NCBI RefSeq assembly: GCF_014203795.1
Contig: NZ_JACHJU010000001.1
Coordinates: forward strand, 3,906,001-3,970,000
Origin: Streptosporangium album
GTDB lineage: Bacteria; Actinomycetota; Actinomycetes; Streptosporangiales; Streptosporangiaceae
Direction of reading: 5' to 3'
Length of the DNA stretch: 64,000 nt
The translations under genes and the position numbers were made by a program. Positions within the stretch are counted from its first letter, which is position 1. Each line of letters starts with the position of its first letter. The notes under the pieces are model-generated. The model was not told where the DNA came from, searched no databases, and was given only the letters and a program-made list of their open reading frames with translations. This document shows positions 32,017 through 50,303 of this stretch, in pieces.

Positions 32017-32406
32017 ATGGCGAAGCTCAGCACCGACGAGCTGCTCGGCGCTTTCAAGGAGATGACCCTCCTTGAGCTGTCCGACTTCGTGAAGCTCTTC
32101 GAGGACACCTTCGACGTCAAGGCCGCCGCGCCGGTCGCCGCTGTTGCCGCTCCGGCTGCCGGTGGCGCCGCCGCCGAGGAGGCTGAGGAGCAGGACGAGT
32201 TCGACGTCGTCCTCGAGGCCGCCGGCGACAAGAAGATCCAGGTCATCAAGGAGATCCGGGCCCTGACGAGCCTGGGCCTCAAGGAGGCCAAGGACCTCGT
32301 GGACGGCGCTCCCAAGCCCGTCTTCGACGGCAAGGTCAACAAGGAGCAGGCGGAGAAGGCCAAGGCCGCCCTCGAGGCCGCCGGCGCGACTGTCACCGTC
32401 AAGTAA
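32017..32406 (+). CDS. rplL: 50S ribosomal protein L7/L12
   Basis: This is the multi-copy stalk protein that recruits translation GTPases. At 129 residues it has the N-terminal dimerisation helices ([20 protein letters not shown]), the Ala/Gly/Glu hinge, and the C-terminal domain ([20 protein letters not shown], ending AAGATVTVK). The ATG is chosen because GGAGGA lies 7-8 bases upstream. A strong terminator follows. Confidence 0.97.
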   Translation: MAKLSTDELLGAFKEMTLLELSDFVKLFEDTFDVKAAAPVAAVAAPAAGGAAAEEAEEQDEFDVVLEAAGDKKIQVIKEIRALTSLGLKEAKDLVDGAPKPVFDGKVNKEQAEKAKAALEAAGATVTVK

Positions 32407-32419
32407 GTCTTTTCACCAG

Positions 32420-32465
32420 AAAGAGCGGGTCCACCAGGTGCCGGTGGCCCGCTCTTTCTGCATTT
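32420..32465 (+). terminator. intrinsic terminator after rplL
   Basis: AAAGAGCGGG pairs with CCCGCTCTTT, extended inward by CCACC/GGTGG with one bulge, and followed by CTGCATTT. It ends the rplJL transcript. Confidence 0.85.
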
Positions 32466-32663
32466 CCAGGGGCCCTCGCCGTCGGCGCGCGTTCCTCGGG
32501 CGCCCCCGCGCCGGCGCCGGGGCGCGAACGGTTCCGGAAAGCCTCCTGTGGCGGTCCGCACGGCGGGTTATGATCCGGCAACCAGGGGCATACGGGCCCC
32601 GACGGTCGGCGGCGCGCGGTCACCGGCTGGTGTGCCGGGGGACCGTGCGACGGGAGACAACGC

Positions 32664-33173
32664 ATGGCGGTCAACGCTGCTCGGTCCTCTCGCCCGATGA
32701 GGATCGCCGGACCGGTGCTGGGTGTGCTGATCGCGGCGCTGCTGGCCGCCGCCGTCTGGGTCGGTGGGGACCTGCGTGACGCCCAGGCCGCGGACGACGA
32801 CCGCAGGGCCGCCGTCCGGGCGGCTGGGGTGCACGCGGTGGCGCTGCTCTCGGTGAGTCATCGCAGCGTCGACGCGGACCTCAAACGTGTCCTGGACACC
32901 TCGACGGGGGCGGCCAGGGTGGCGTATGCCAGGCAACTCGGGACGCTCAAAGCGGACGCGATCCGTGGCAAGTTTCTCAGAACGGGCGCGCTGCGTGCCT
33001 CCGGGCTTGTCTCACTGAAGGGGAACACGGCCCAGGTGATGGTGGTGGGCGACGCCGTGATACGCCAGGACAGGAGCAAGAAGGCCCCGCAGGAACAGTT
33101 CTCCCGGTGGAACATGGAAGTGACCAGAGCCGGAGGGGTCTGGCTCGTGTCGAAGGCGGAGTTGGTCTGGTGA
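32664..33173 (+). CDS. Mce-associated membrane protein
   Basis: The 169-residue protein has one N-terminal helix (GPVLGVLIAALLAAAVWVGG) and an extracytoplasmic domain like those of Mce-associated (Mas/Mam, VirB8-like) proteins: VALLSVSHRSVDADLKRVLD near the start and WNMEVTRAGGVWLVSKAELV at the end. Such proteins stabilise Mce lipid-uptake complexes, but no mce or YrbE genes are in the window. The stop overlaps the next gene by GTGA. No cytoplasmic enzyme motif is visible. Confidence 0.75.
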   Translation: MAVNAARSSRPMRIAGPVLGVLIAALLAAAVWVGGDLRDAQAADDDRRAAVRAAGVHAVALLSVSHRSVDADLKRVLDTSTGAARVAYARQLGTLKADAIRGKFLRTGALRASGLVSLKGNTAQVMVVGDAVIRQDRSKKAPQEQFSRWNMEVTRAGGVWLVSKAELVW

Positions 33174-33682
33174 CGCGCCTCTCCCTGCTGGTGACCGGGG
33201 TGCTGACCGCCGTGGCGTTCGCGCTCGCTGCCGCCGTCTGGGTCATGTCCGCCGATCTGAGCCGGCTGCGGGGCGACGAGCGAGCGGGGCGGGAGGCGCT
33301 GGCGGCGGCGCGCCTGGTCGCCCCCGACATGCTGTCATACGACTATCGCACACTCGAACAGGATTTCGCACGGGCCGGGGGATACACGACCGGCTCCCTC
33401 ACGGAGCACTACAGACGGCTCGCCGTGTCCCTGGCGCCGTCGCTCAAGGAACAACATACGGTGCGGCAGGTGACGGTGGCCGGGGCGGCTGTGGAGTCGG
33501 CGGAGCCCGGCCGGGTCGAGGTGCTGCTGTTCATGAACACGGACACCCTGAAGACTCTCGCCGGGGAGGAACCGCGGCGCCAGATCAGCCAGAACCGGGC
33601 CCGTCTGCTCATGGTCAAGAAAGACACGCGTTGGCTGGTGGCGGAGCTCTCCACGCTGCTCGGAGACCCTCCGCCGGTCTAG
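33170..33682 (+). CDS. Mce-associated membrane protein, second copy
   Basis: The 170-residue protein has the same layout as the preceding one: an N-terminal helix (LSLLVTGVLTAVAFALAAAVWV) followed by an exported domain with DMLSYDYRTLEQDFARAGGY and KKDTRWLVAELSTLLG. The GTG start overlaps the upstream stop (GTGA), giving coupled translation and probably a heteromeric pair. It lies between rplL and rpoB, where mycobacteria keep mkl, the ATPase of Mce transporters; no mkl is present here. Confidence 0.75.
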   Translation: MTRLSLLVTGVLTAVAFALAAAVWVMSADLSRLRGDERAGREALAAARLVAPDMLSYDYRTLEQDFARAGGYTTGSLTEHYRRLAVSLAPSLKEQHTVRQVTVAGAAVESAEPGRVEVLLFMNTDTLKTLAGEEPRRQISQNRARLLMVKKDTRWLVAELSTLLGDPPPV

Positions 33683-34125
33683 TCGGCGTGGCGGTTCACC
33701 CAATTGTTGGCAAAGAGAGCGTTTGGGGTTGGCACGCCCATGGGTATATCAGCCACGGCAACGTCGATCGTCGGCCGGACCTCGGCTAGCGTTCGATCTG
33801 CCAGGTGACTGAGCGTTAGCCACCCCAGGTCGCGGGTATCGTCTTGGAGCCAGTGGTCTGCGCGGGTCATCCGGTGGGAAACTCCCAGCGTCACGGCTGT
33901 TTCTCGGCCGAAATGTCAGGCTGCGGGCTTGACGTTTCGGCGCTGACGGGCGATGCTGCGACCAACGTGGAGCATGCAGCGAGACTGAAGTGGACAGGCG
34001 TGTGCCGTTCGGCTACACTGCCCCTTTGCGCTGCCCTTTGACGACCCGCTTCTTTTGGTGCTCTGATGCATGGTCGTCTGGCGTGCGTGTAGTCAGTCCG
34101 CCGCGAGCCCTCGGAAGGACATCTG
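33683..34125. other. rpoB upstream region with a doubtful 71-codon frame
   Basis: This 443-base stretch contains the rpoB promoter (33991-34019) and a 100-base 5' UTR. On the minus strand, 33679-33894 is open and reads like protein (LGWLTLSHLADRTLAEV, then a VADIPMGVPTPNALFANN segment), but it has no recognisable family and no ribosome site. It could be a gene fragment left by rearrangement. Confidence 0.4.
33991..34019 (+). promoter_or_regulatory. housekeeping promoter of rpoBC
   Basis: TGGACA (33991-33996) and TACACT (34014-34019) are 17 bases apart, a good sigma-70/HrdB-type match. Transcription would begin near 34026, giving a 100-base leader. Confidence 0.75.
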
Positions 34126-37593
<3,468 letters not shown>

Positions 37594-37619
37594 TCGAGAA
37601 GCTGAGGAGGGGAATACAA

Positions 37620-41507
<3,888 letters not shown>

Positions 41508-41519
41508 GTGATCACGGGC

Positions 41520-41552
41520 GGCGCCCGGTCCCTCCATGAGGGGCCGGGCGCC
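41520..41552 (+). terminator. hairpin after rpoC
   Basis: GGCGCCCGG pairs with CCGGGCGCC, extended inward by CCCT/AGGG with one T/G mismatch, and a short CCATG loop region. There is no clear T-tract. Confidence 0.8.
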
Positions 41553-42029
41553 GTCGTCTGTCCGGCGTCCGGGTCGGGGGGATCTTCTTGACCGGAACGT
41601 TGCGGTGAAAGCCGTGCCTTAATGAAGAGAACGGCCGGAGAAGTCCCCTGCGGCAGGTAAACTCATTACGGACCCAACGGCGGTCGGCCGGAAACCGATC
41701 GCGGGAGTCATGGCGCGGACGCGGTGCCCACAAAGGGCGCCCGGTGGGCGCAACCGTTTTGACGTGTTGCGTTGGACTAGGTAGTCTTTTCCTTCGTGCC
41801 CATGGCTTCGTGGGCTCTCATGCGTGCGCGTCGACAGATCTCCCTAGGGGGAGTCGGCAGAGGTGCCGTATGGCCTCCTCCGTTGGCCTGGCCGAGGATG
41901 TGGCGCGATATTTGCGCGACACGCCCGACCGCGTGGGTCGGAGGAGATGAAAAAACCGCAGGTCATGACACCGGCAGTGCCTGCAAAGCATCAACATTCG
42001 AATCACCGGCAAGCACGAACGGAGACGCG
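41553..42029 (+). other. rpoC-rpsL intergenic region
   Basis: About 480 bases without a supported gene. It contains the rpsL promoter candidate at 41759-41787 and a long leader of about 240 bases before rpsL. I see no further conserved structure. Confidence 0.6.
41759..41787 (+). promoter_or_regulatory. candidate promoter of rpsL-rpsG-fusA-tuf
   Basis: TTGACG (41759-41764) and TAGTCT (41782-41787) are 17 bases apart. The -35 is strong; the -10 is weak. The long untranslated leader that follows could carry translational control. Confidence 0.5.
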
Positions 42030-42401
42030 GTGCCCACGATTCAGCAGCTGGTCCGCAAGGGCCGCCAGGACAAGGTCACCAAGACCAAGACCCCGGCGCT
42101 CAAGGCCAGCCCTCAGCGACGCGGCACTTGCATGCGCGTTTACACCACGACCCCCAAGAAGCCGAACTCCGCCCTCCGCAAGGTCGCGCGTGTCCGGCTC
42201 ACCAACGGCATCGAGGTCACGGCCTACATCCCGGGTGTCGGTCACAACCTCCAGGAGCACTCCATCGTGCTCGTCCGTGGCGGTCGTGTGAAGGACCTGC
42301 CGGGTGTTCGCTACAAGATCATCCGCGGCTCGCTGGACACCCAGGGTGTCCGCAACCGCAAGCAGGCCCGTAGCCGTTACGGCGCGAAGAAGGAGAAGTA
42401 A
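42030..42401 (+). CDS. rpsL: 30S ribosomal protein S12
   Basis: S12 lies in the decoding centre. At 123 residues it has [30 protein letters not shown] and [17 protein letters not shown]. The two lysines whose mutation gives streptomycin resistance are both wild type. The GTG start has GGAGACG upstream; longer in-frame starts lack S12 similarity. It is the first gene of the str operon. Confidence 0.97.
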   Translation: MPTIQQLVRKGRQDKVTKTKTPALKASPQRRGTCMRVYTTTPKKPNSALRKVARVRLTNGIEVTAYIPGVGHNLQEHSIVLVRGGRVKDLPGVRYKIIRGSLDTQGVRNRKQARSRYGAKKEK

Positions 42402-42403
42402 GA

Positions 42404-42874
42404 ATGCCTCGCAAGGGTTCTCCTGGCCGTCGTCAGCTCATGGCTGACCCGGTCCACAACTCGCCGCTGGTCACCGCGCTCATCAACAAGGTGCTCCTGG
42501 ACGGCAAGCGCTCCATCGCGCAGTCCATCGTCTACGGCGCCCTTGAGGGTGCCAAGGAGAAGACCGGCAACGACCCGGTCGTCACCCTGAAGCGCGCGCT
42601 GGACAACGTCAAGCCCACCCTAGAGGTCCGCAGCCGCCGTGTCGGTGGCGCGACCTACCAGGTCCCGGTCGAGGTGCGCGCCGCGCGCAGCACCACCCTG
42701 GCCCTGCGCTGGCTGGTGCAGTACTCCCGCGCCCGCCGCGAGAAGACCATGACCGAGCGCCTCATGAACGAACTGCTCGACGCCAGCAACGGCCTCGGCG
42801 CAAGCGTCAAGAAGCGCGAGGACACCCACAAGATGGCCGAGTCCAACAAGGCCTTCGCCCACTACCGCTGGTAA
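42404..42874 (+). CDS. rpsG: 30S ribosomal protein S7
   Basis: S7 nucleates the 30S head and can repress the str operon. The 156 residues show [20 protein letters not shown], the [23 protein letters not shown]-binding hairpin and the C-terminal [15 protein letters not shown]. It starts two bases after the rpsL stop, with AAGGAGAAG as ribosome site inside rpsL, so the two are tightly coupled. Confidence 0.97.
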   Translation: MPRKGSPGRRQLMADPVHNSPLVTALINKVLLDGKRSIAQSIVYGALEGAKEKTGNDPVVTLKRALDNVKPTLEVRSRRVGGATYQVPVEVRAARSTTLALRWLVQYSRARREKTMTERLMNELLDASNGLGASVKKREDTHKMAESNKAFAHYRW

Positions 42875-42910
42875 CAGCGGGTTCGACGAGACGACGAGGA
42901 CGCGAGAGAA

Positions 42911-45010
42911 GTGGCCACCACGACCGCTCTTGACCTGGCCAAGGTCCGTAACATCGGGATCATGGCCCACATCGACGCGGGCAAGACCACGACGACCGAG
43001 CGCATCCTGTTCTACACCGGTATCAATTACAAGATCGGTGAAGTTCACGAGGGCGCAGCCACGATGGACTGGATGGAGCAGGAGCAGGAGCGTGGTATCA
43101 CCATCACCTCCGCTGCTACGACCTGCGAGTGGCTCGGCCACACGATCAACATCATCGACACGCCGGGTCACGTGGACTTCACGATCGAGGTGGAGCGTTC
43201 GCTCCGCGTCCTCGACGGTGCCGTCGCCGTGTTCGACGGCGTCGCCGGTGTCGAGCCGCAGTCCGAGACGGTCTGGCGTCAGGCCGACCGCTACGAGGTT
43301 CCCCGGATCTGCTTCGTCAACAAGATGGACCGCGTCGGCGCGGAGTTCCACCGCTGCGTCGACATGATGATCAGCCGCCTGAACGCGACCCCCGCGGTCA
43401 TCCAGCTTCCCTGGGGCGTCGAGGCTGACTTCAAGGGCATCATCGACCTGGTGAAGATGAAGGGCCTGCTCTGGAGCGCCGAGGCGGCCAAGGGCGAGAT
43501 GTACGAGACCGTGGACATCCCGGCGGAGCACGCCGAGACCGCCCGCGAGTGGCGTGACAAGCTCATCGAGACCGTCGCCGAGAACGACGACGAGCTGATG
43601 GAGCTCTTCCTCGAGGGTGTCGAGCCCACCGAGGAGCAGCTGGTCGCGGCCATCCGCCGCGCCACGCTGTCCAGCGCCATCAACCCGGTCCTGACCGGCA
43701 CCGCGTTCAAGAACAAGGGCGTCCAGCCCCTGCTCGACGCGATCGTCGCCTACCTCCCCGCCCCGATCGACATCCCGGCCTTCAAGGGTCACGCGGTCGG
43801 CAACGAGGACGAGGTCATCGAGCGTCACGCGGACGTGACCGAGCCGTTCTCCGCGCTCGCCTTCAAGATCGCTGCCGACCAGCACCTGGGCCGTCTCACC
43901 TACATCCGCATCTACTCGGGCACGCTCGAGACCGGCACCGCCGTGGTCAACTCGGTGAAGGGCCGCAAGGAGCGGATCGGCAAGATCTACCAGATGCACG
44001 CCAACAAGCGCGAAGAGCGCCCGTCGGCCGTCGCCGGTCAGATCGTCGCCGTCATGGGCCTGAAGGACACCACCACCGGTGACACCCTGTCCGACCCGGC
44101 CAACCCCGTGGTCCTGGAGTCGATGAACTTCCCGGCGCCGGTCATCAGCGTCGCCATCGAGCCCAAGACCAAGAGCGACCAGGAGAAGCTGGGCACCGCC
44201 ATCCAGCGTCTGGCCGAGGAGGACCCGTCCTTCCAGGTCCGGCGTGACGAGGAGACCGGGCAGACGGTCATCTGGGGTATGGGCGAGCTCCACCTGGAGA
44301 TCCTCGTCGACCGGATGCGCCGCGAGTTCAAGGTCGAGGCCAACATCGGCCGGCCTCAGGTGGCGTACCGGGAGACCATCCGCCGCAAGGTGGAGAAGGT
44401 CGACTACGTCCACAAGAAGCAGACCGGTGGTTCCGGCCAGTTCGCCAAGGTCATCATCGACCTTGAGCCGCTGGGCGACGGCAACGACGGCTACGAGTTC
44501 TCCAACAAGGTCTCCGGTGGCCGCATCCCGCGGGAGTACATCCCCTCGGTCGACGCGGGCGCCCAGGAGGCCGCCGAGTTCGGCGTTCTCGCCGGCTACC
44601 CCATGGTCGGGGTCAAGGTCACCCTGCAGGACGGTGCCTACCACGAGGTGGACTCGTCCGAAATGGCCTTCAAGATCGCCGGCTCGATGGCCTTCAAGGA
44701 GGCCGCGCGCAAGGCGGACGCAGTAATCCTGGAGCCGATGATGGCCGTCGAGGTCACCACGCCCGAGGACTACATGGGTGACGTCATCGGTGACCTCAAC
44801 GGTCGCCGCGGGCAGATCCAGGCGATGGACGAGCGCTCCGGCGCCCGCATCGTCAAGGCGCTCGTGCCGCTCTCCGAGATGTTCGGCTACGTGGGTGACC
44901 TCCGTAGCAAGACGCAGGGACGTGCGAGTTACAGCATGCAGTTCGACTCCTATGCGGAAGTGCCTGCGCACATCGCCAAGGAGATCGTCGCGAAGGTGCG
45001 GGGCGAGTAA
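42911..45010 (+). CDS. fusA: elongation factor G
   Basis: This is the translocation GTPase (699 residues). G1 is [13 protein letters not shown]2 [12 protein letters not shown]3 [10 protein letters not shown]4 NKMD. Domains II-V follow, with the [19 protein letters not shown] and [20 protein letters not shown] blocks. The GTG start has GCGAGAGAAG upstream. The last codons and stop (VRGE then TAA) lie inside the first copy of a 71-bp tandem repeat that runs into the fusA-tuf gap. Confidence 0.98.
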   Translation: MATTTALDLAKVRNIGIMAHIDAGKTTTTERILFYTGINYKIGEVHEGAATMDWMEQEQERGITITSAATTCEWLGHTINIIDTPGHVDFTIEVERSLRVLDGAVAVFDGVAGVEPQSETVWRQADRYEVPRICFVNKMDRVGAEFHRCVDMMISRLNATPAVIQLPWGVEADFKGIIDLVKMKGLLWSAEAAKGEMYETVDIPAEHAETAREWRDKLIETVAENDDELMELFLEGVEPTEEQLVAAIRRATLSSAINPVLTGTAFKNKGVQPLLDAIVAYLPAPIDIPAFKGHAVGNEDEVIERHADVTEPFSALAFKIAADQHLGRLTYIRIYSGTLETGTAVVNSVKGRKERIGKIYQMHANKREERPSAVAGQIVAVMGLKDTTTGDTLSDPANPVVLESMNFPAPVISVAIEPKTKSDQEKLGTAIQRLAEEDPSFQVRRDEETGQTVIWGMGELHLEILVDRMRREFKVEANIGRPQVAYRETIRRKVEKVDYVHKKQTGGSGQFAKVIIDLEPLGDGNDGYEFSNKVSGGRIPREYIPSVDAGAQEAAEFGVLAGYPMVGVKVTLQDGAYHEVDSSEMAFKIAGSMAFKEAARKADAVILEPMMAVEVTTPEDYMGDVIGDLNGRRGQIQAMDERSGARIVKALVPLSEMFGYVGDLRSKTQGRASYSMQFDSYAEVPAHIAKEIVAKVRGE

Positions 45011-45149
45011 GTCCGGCATTCATTCCGGTACAGGTGGCGAGGAGATCGTCGCCCGCTACCGGAGGGGTGCGGGGCGAGTAAGTCCGGCATTCATTCCGGT
45101 ACAGGTGGCGAGGAGATCGTCGCCCGCTACCGGAGGGGTGCGGGGCGAG
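44996..45149 (+). repeat. 71-bp tandem duplication including the fusA 3' end
   Basis: Two full copies (44996-45066 and 45067-45137) and 12 bases of a third begin with GTGCGGGGCGAG, which in copy 1 encodes the last four residues of EF-G. Each unit's end (GGAGATCGTCGC then GGTGCGGGGCGAG) also resembles the preceding fusA codons, so the array probably arose by repeated duplication of the gene terminus. Confidence 0.95.
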
Positions 45150-45243
45150 AGGTCTCTCGTCGGCCCGTCCTGAGAAGGACGGGCTTCCCCAAGCCCGAAT
45201 ACGAAGACGCAAGTCAAGTCAGAATCTCTAAGGAGACAGAGCA

Positions 45244-46437
<1,194 letters not shown>

Positions 46438-46779
46438 TATCATCGCGGAGTGGCGGCCGGCCCTCATCCGAAGGACCGGCCGCCGCACCACGAGGGGGGC
46501 GCATGCCGTACGGCATGCACCTCCGGCACCACCCCACGAACCGTGATCTCGCAGTTGGTTCGGCCGTAAGGTGACCGAAGTAACTGCCAGATCACGGAAG
46601 AAAGCGCAGACGGACAACGTCTGCTACGTGGGGCACGGAAGAGAAAGTCAAGCCTGTGACCGGCGGGGACGTCCATGACGGATCCGCAGGGCACACGGTG
46701 GGACGGACTCGACCACCACATAGCGGCAACAGGCCGCACGTAACTTTTTCAGACGACAGCGAAGGACACCGAGGCCATT
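46438..46779 (+). other. tuf-rpsJ intergenic region
   Basis: No gene is seen. It holds the tuf terminator hairpin, a perfect 18-bp palindrome GCATGCCGTACGGCATGC (46501-46518) and about 260 further bases that should carry the S10-operon promoter and leader. I could not settle on a promoter; GTGATC-N18-TAAGGT near 46542-46571 is weak. Confidence 0.55.
46452..46484 (+). terminator. hairpin after tuf
   Basis: GGCGGCCGG pairs with CCGGCCGCC around a 15-base loop. No T-tract follows. Confidence 0.7.
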
Positions 46780-47088
46780 ATGGCGGGACAGAAGATCCGC
46801 ATCCGGCTCAAGGCCTATGACCACGAGGTCATCGACAGCTCGGCCAAGAAGATCGTCGAGACGGTGACGAGGACTGGCGCTAAGGTCGCAGGCCCGGTGC
46901 CGCTGCCGACCGAGAAGAACGTGTACTGCGTCATCCGCTCGCCGCACAAGTACAAGGACAGCCGCGAGCACTTTGAGATGCGCACGCACAAGCGGCTGAT
47001 TGACATCATCGATCCGACGCCGAAGACGGTCGACTCGCTCATGCGACTCGACCTCCCCGCCGGTGTTGACATCTCGATCAAGCTCTGA
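46780..47088 (+). CDS. rpsJ: 30S ribosomal protein S10
   Basis: S10 is part of the 30S head and the NusB-S10 antitermination complex. At 102 residues it has [39 protein letters not shown] and the [20 protein letters not shown] block. It is the first gene of the S10 operon, preceded by a long leader. An AAGGACACCGAGG stretch lies upstream of the ATG. Confidence 0.97.
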   Translation: MAGQKIRIRLKAYDHEVIDSSAKKIVETVTRTGAKVAGPVPLPTEKNVYCVIRSPHKYKDSREHFEMRTHKRLIDIIDPTPKTVDSLMRLDLPAGVDISIKL

Positions 47089-47102
47089 GGGAACGCACTG
47101 AC

Positions 47103-47756
47103 ATGGCTAAGCAGATCAAGGGCGTCCTGGGCAAGAAGCTCGGCATGACCCAGGTCTTCGACGCGGACAACCGGATGGTCCCGGTGACCGTCGTCGAGGC
47201 CGGTCCGTGCGTCGTGACCCGCGTCCGCACCCCCGAGAAGGACGGCTACTCCGCCGTGCAGCTCGGCTTCGGGCAGGTCGACCCGCGGAAGGTCAACAAG
47301 CCGCTCGGCGACTACCTGCGCAAGCACGACATCACCCCGCGCCGTTACTTCACGGAGATCCGTACCGACGACGCGAGCGATTACACCCTGGGCCAGGAGC
47401 TCCTCGCCGACACCTTCGAGGCCGGCCAGTTCGTCGATGTGACGGGCAAGAGCAAGGGCAAGGGTTTCGCCGGTGTCATGAAGCGTCACGGCTTCAAGGG
47501 CCTGGGCGCCGGACACGGCGTGCAGCGCAAGCACCGTTCGCCGGGTTCCATCGGTGGCTGCGCCACCCCGGGCCGTGTTTTCAAGGGCATGCGCATGGCC
47601 GGTCGGATGGGTAACGTCCGCACCACCATCCAGAGCCTCAAGGTCCACGCCGTCGACGCCGAGAAGGGTCTCATCCTGATCAAGGGTGCGATCCCCGGCG
47701 CCAACGGCAGCCTGGTTCTCGTCCGTACCGCTGCCAAGAAGGGGGCTGCCAAGTGA
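47103..47756 (+). CDS. rplC: 50S ribosomal protein L3
   Basis: L3 nucleates 50S assembly and reaches the peptidyl transferase centre. The 217 residues start [14 protein letters not shown] and contain [19 protein letters not shown] and the long loop [24 protein letters not shown]. It overlaps rplD by four bases (GTGA), giving translational coupling. Confidence 0.97.
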   Translation: MAKQIKGVLGKKLGMTQVFDADNRMVPVTVVEAGPCVVTRVRTPEKDGYSAVQLGFGQVDPRKVNKPLGDYLRKHDITPRRYFTEIRTDDASDYTLGQELLADTFEAGQFVDVTGKSKGKGFAGVMKRHGFKGLGAGHGVQRKHRSPGSIGGCATPGRVFKGMRMAGRMGNVRTTIQSLKVHAVDAEKGLILIKGAIPGANGSLVLVRTAAKKGAAK

Positions 47757-48400
47757 GCACCATTGACGTCCTCGACGTGAGCGGAGCGAAGACCGGCACC
47801 GTCGACCTGCCCGGCGACGTCTTCGGCGCCAAGGTCAACATTCCGCTGATCCACCAGGTCGTCGTGGCCCAGCTCGCCGCTCGCCGGCAGGGCACCCACA
47901 AGGCCAAGACCCGTGGTGAGGTCAGGGGCGGCGGCAAGAAGCCGTACCGCCAGAAGGGCACCGGCCGCGCCCGTCAGGGTTCGACCCGCGCTCCGCAGTT
48001 CGCCGGCGGTGGCACCGTCCACGGTCCGCTTCCCCGGGACTACGCCCAGAAGACCCCCAAGAAGATGAAGGCCGCCGCCCTGCGTGGCGCCCTCTCCGAC
48101 CGGGCAGCCGGTGGCCGCGTTCACGTGGTCAGCGCTCTGGTCCAGGGTGAGACCCCGAAGACCAAGGCGGCTCTCGAGTCGCTGCGGAAGATCACGGAGA
48201 CCCGCAGCGTCCTCGTCGTCGTCGACGAGGGCGACGAGCTCACCTGGCTGAGCCTGCGTAACGCTCCTGAGGTCCACCTGCTGGACGCCGGTCAGCTGAA
48301 CACCTACGACGTGCTCTGCTACGACCACGTCGTTTTCACTCAGGAGGCGTACGACCAGGTCGTCGCGCGTCTGAGCAAGAGCGGGAAGGAAGACGCCTGA
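47753..48400 (+). CDS. rplD: 50S ribosomal protein L4
   Basis: L4 lines the exit tunnel and can repress the S10 operon in other bacteria. The extended loop is clear ([20 protein letters not shown] then [20 protein letters not shown]), followed by [20 protein letters not shown]. It is 215 residues with a GTG start overlapping rplC, and its stop shares a base with the rplW start. Confidence 0.97.
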   Translation: MSTIDVLDVSGAKTGTVDLPGDVFGAKVNIPLIHQVVVAQLAARRQGTHKAKTRGEVRGGGKKPYRQKGTGRARQGSTRAPQFAGGGTVHGPLPRDYAQKTPKKMKAAALRGALSDRAAGGRVHVVSALVQGETPKTKAALESLRKITETRSVLVVVDEGDELTWLSLRNAPEVHLLDAGQLNTYDVLCYDHVVFTQEAYDQVVARLSKSGKEDA

Positions 48401-48702
48401 TGGAGAAGATCGCCGACCCGCGCGACATCATCATCAAGCCGGTTGTCTCCGAGAAGAGCTACGGCCTGATCGACGAGCACAACAAGTACACGTTCCTGGT
48501 GCGGAAGACGGCCAACAAGACGCAGGTCAAGATTGCCATCGAGAAGATCTTCGGTGTCAAGGTGGCCAGCGTCAACACCATCAACCGCCAGGGCAAGCGC
48601 AAGCGGACCCGGGCCGGCTACGGTCAGCGTCCCAGCACCAAGCGCGCGATCGTGAGCCTGGTTGAGGGCGACCGGATCGACATTTTCGGCCAGGTCGGCT
48701 GA
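48400..48702 (+). CDS. rplW: 50S ribosomal protein L23
   Basis: L23 sits at the tunnel exit and docks SRP and trigger factor. At 100 residues it shows [17 protein letters not shown] and [20 protein letters not shown], with the basic [14 protein letters not shown] loop. The ATG overlaps the rplD stop (TGATG). A GC hairpin lies between it and rplB. Confidence 0.96.
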   Translation: MEKIADPRDIIIKPVVSEKSYGLIDEHNKYTFLVRKTANKTQVKIAIEKIFGVKVASVNTINRQGKRKRTRAGYGQRPSTKRAIVSLVEGDRIDIFGQVG

Positions 48703-48728
48703 CCCGCTCGCCAAGTAACAGGGAGAAC

Positions 48729-48752
48729 GCCCCTCGCCGGGAGGCGAGGGGC
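48729..48752 (+). terminator. intra-operon hairpin between rplW and rplB
   Basis: GCCCCTCGCC pairs perfectly with GGCGAGGGGC around GGGA, followed by ATTC. Being inside the operon, it may be a partial terminator, pause or processing site, rather than the operon end. Confidence 0.65.
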
Positions 48753-48790
48753 ATTCGACCGGATTAACCGACGAAGGATGAACGAAAAAG

Positions 48791-49627
48791 ATGGGCATCC
48801 GTAAACTCAAGCCGACGACCCCGGGTCGCCGCGGCGCCAGTGTCTCGGACTTCTCCGAGATCACGCGCAGCACGCCCGAGAAGTCGCTGCTTGCACCCCT
48901 GCACAGCAAGGGTGGCCGTAACGTCCACGGCCGGGTCACCACCCGCCACCAGGGTGGCGGGCACAAGCGTGCTTACCGGATCATCGACTTCCGGCGCCAC
49001 GACAAGGACGGGGTTCCGGCGAAGGTCGCTCACATCGAGTACGACCCGAACCGCACATCCCGTATCGCTCTGCTGCACTACGCCGATGGGGAGAAGCGCT
49101 ACATCCTCTGCCCGACCGGCCTCAAGCAGGGCGACCTGATCGAAAACGGCCCCACGGCCGACATCAAGCCGGGTAACTGCCTCCCGCTGCGCAACATCCC
49201 GACCGGTACCTTCATCCACGCGGTGGAGCTCCGTCCGGGCGGCGGCGCCAAGCTGGGCCGGTCCGCCGGTGCGCAGATCCAGCTGCTCGCCAAGGAGGGC
49301 CAGTACGCCACGCTGCGTATGCCGTCCGGCGAAATGCGCCAGGTCGACGTCCGCTGCCGGGCCTCCATCGGCCAGGTCGGCAACGCCGAGCAGGCCAACA
49401 TCAACTGGGGTAAGGCCGGCCGTATGCGGTGGAAGGGCAAGCGCCCCACCGTCCGCGGTGTCGCGATGAACCCGGTCGACCACCCGCACGGTGGTGGTGA
49501 GGGTAAGACCTCCGGTGGTCGTCACCCCGTCAACCCCAAGGGCAAGCCCGAGGGACGTACTCGTGCGGCGAACAAGGCCAGCGACCGGCTGATCATCCGT
49601 CGTCGGACCAAGCGGAAGAAGCGGTAG
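48791..49627 (+). CDS. rplB: 50S ribosomal protein L2
   Basis: L2 supports peptidyl transfer and subunit joining. At 278 residues it has [40 protein letters not shown] and the essential C-terminal loop [20 protein letters not shown]. The ATG follows an AAGGATGAACG stretch. It begins the second part of the S10 operon after the intra-operon hairpin. Confidence 0.97.
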   Translation: MGIRKLKPTTPGRRGASVSDFSEITRSTPEKSLLAPLHSKGGRNVHGRVTTRHQGGGHKRAYRIIDFRRHDKDGVPAKVAHIEYDPNRTSRIALLHYADGEKRYILCPTGLKQGDLIENGPTADIKPGNCLPLRNIPTGTFIHAVELRPGGGAKLGRSAGAQIQLLAKEGQYATLRMPSGEMRQVDVRCRASIGQVGNAEQANINWGKAGRMRWKGKRPTVRGVAMNPVDHPHGGGEGKTSGGRHPVNPKGKPEGRTRAANKASDRLIIRRRTKRKKR

Positions 49628-49638
49628 GAGCAGCCAAA

Positions 49639-49917
49639 ATGCCACGTAGCCTTAAGAAGGGTCCCTTCGTGGACGACCACCTTCAGAAGAAGGTGGATGT
49701 CCAGAACGAGAAGGGCACCAAGAACGTCATCAAGACGTGGTCGCGGCGCTCCATGATCGTTCCCGACATGCTCGGTCACACGATCGCCGTTCACGACGGC
49801 CGCAAGCACGTCCCGGTGTTCGTCACCGAGTCGATGATCGGTCACAAGCTCGGAGAGTTCGCGCCGACGCGGACGTTCCGCAGCCACGTCAAGGAAGACC
49901 GCCGCAGCCGGCGGTAA
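49639..49917 (+). CDS. rpsS: 30S ribosomal protein S19
   Basis: S19 is in the 30S head near the A-site finger. Its 92 residues contain [39 protein letters not shown] and the [20 protein letters not shown] block. AGGAGC lies just before the ATG. It sits between rplB and rplV as usual. Confidence 0.97.
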   Translation: MPRSLKKGPFVDDHLQKKVDVQNEKGTKNVIKTWSRRSMIVPDMLGHTIAVHDGRKHVPVFVTESMIGHKLGEFAPTRTFRSHVKEDRRSRR

Positions 49918-49949
49918 GCGCCTGTCGAAGAAGGTAAGAGGAGTAAGCG

Positions 49950-50303
49950 ATGGAAGCCAGGGCTCAGGTGCGGTTCGCGCGCCACACGCCCATGAAGGCC
50001 CGCCGTGTGGTGGACCTCATTCGCGGGCTGCCCGCTTCGGAGGCGCAGGCCGTGCTGCAGTTCGCTCCCCAGTCGGCGAGCGAGACCGTGTACAAGGTGC
50101 TGTCCAGCGCCATTGCCAACGCGGAGCACAACTTCAAGCTCGACCGCGGCACGCTCTTCGTGAGCCGTGCGTGGGTCGATGAGGGCCCGACGCTGAAGCG
50201 GTTCCGTCCCCGCGCTCAGGGTCGTGCCTATCGGATCAACAAGCGGACGAGCCACATCACTGTGATCGTGGAGTCCCGCGAGCCGAAGGGGAGGACCCGC
50301 TAG
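49950..50303 (+). CDS. rplV: 50S ribosomal protein L22
   Basis: L22 extends a hairpin into the exit tunnel (macrolide-resistance mutations map there). At 117 residues it shows [20 protein letters not shown] and the hairpin sequence [20 protein letters not shown]. The ATG has AAGAGGAG upstream. Its stop overlaps the rpsC GTG. Confidence 0.97.
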   Translation: MEARAQVRFARHTPMKARRVVDLIRGLPASEAQAVLQFAPQSASETVYKVLSSAIANAEHNFKLDRGTLFVSRAWVDEGPTLKRFRPRAQGRAYRINKRTSHITVIVESREPKGRTR

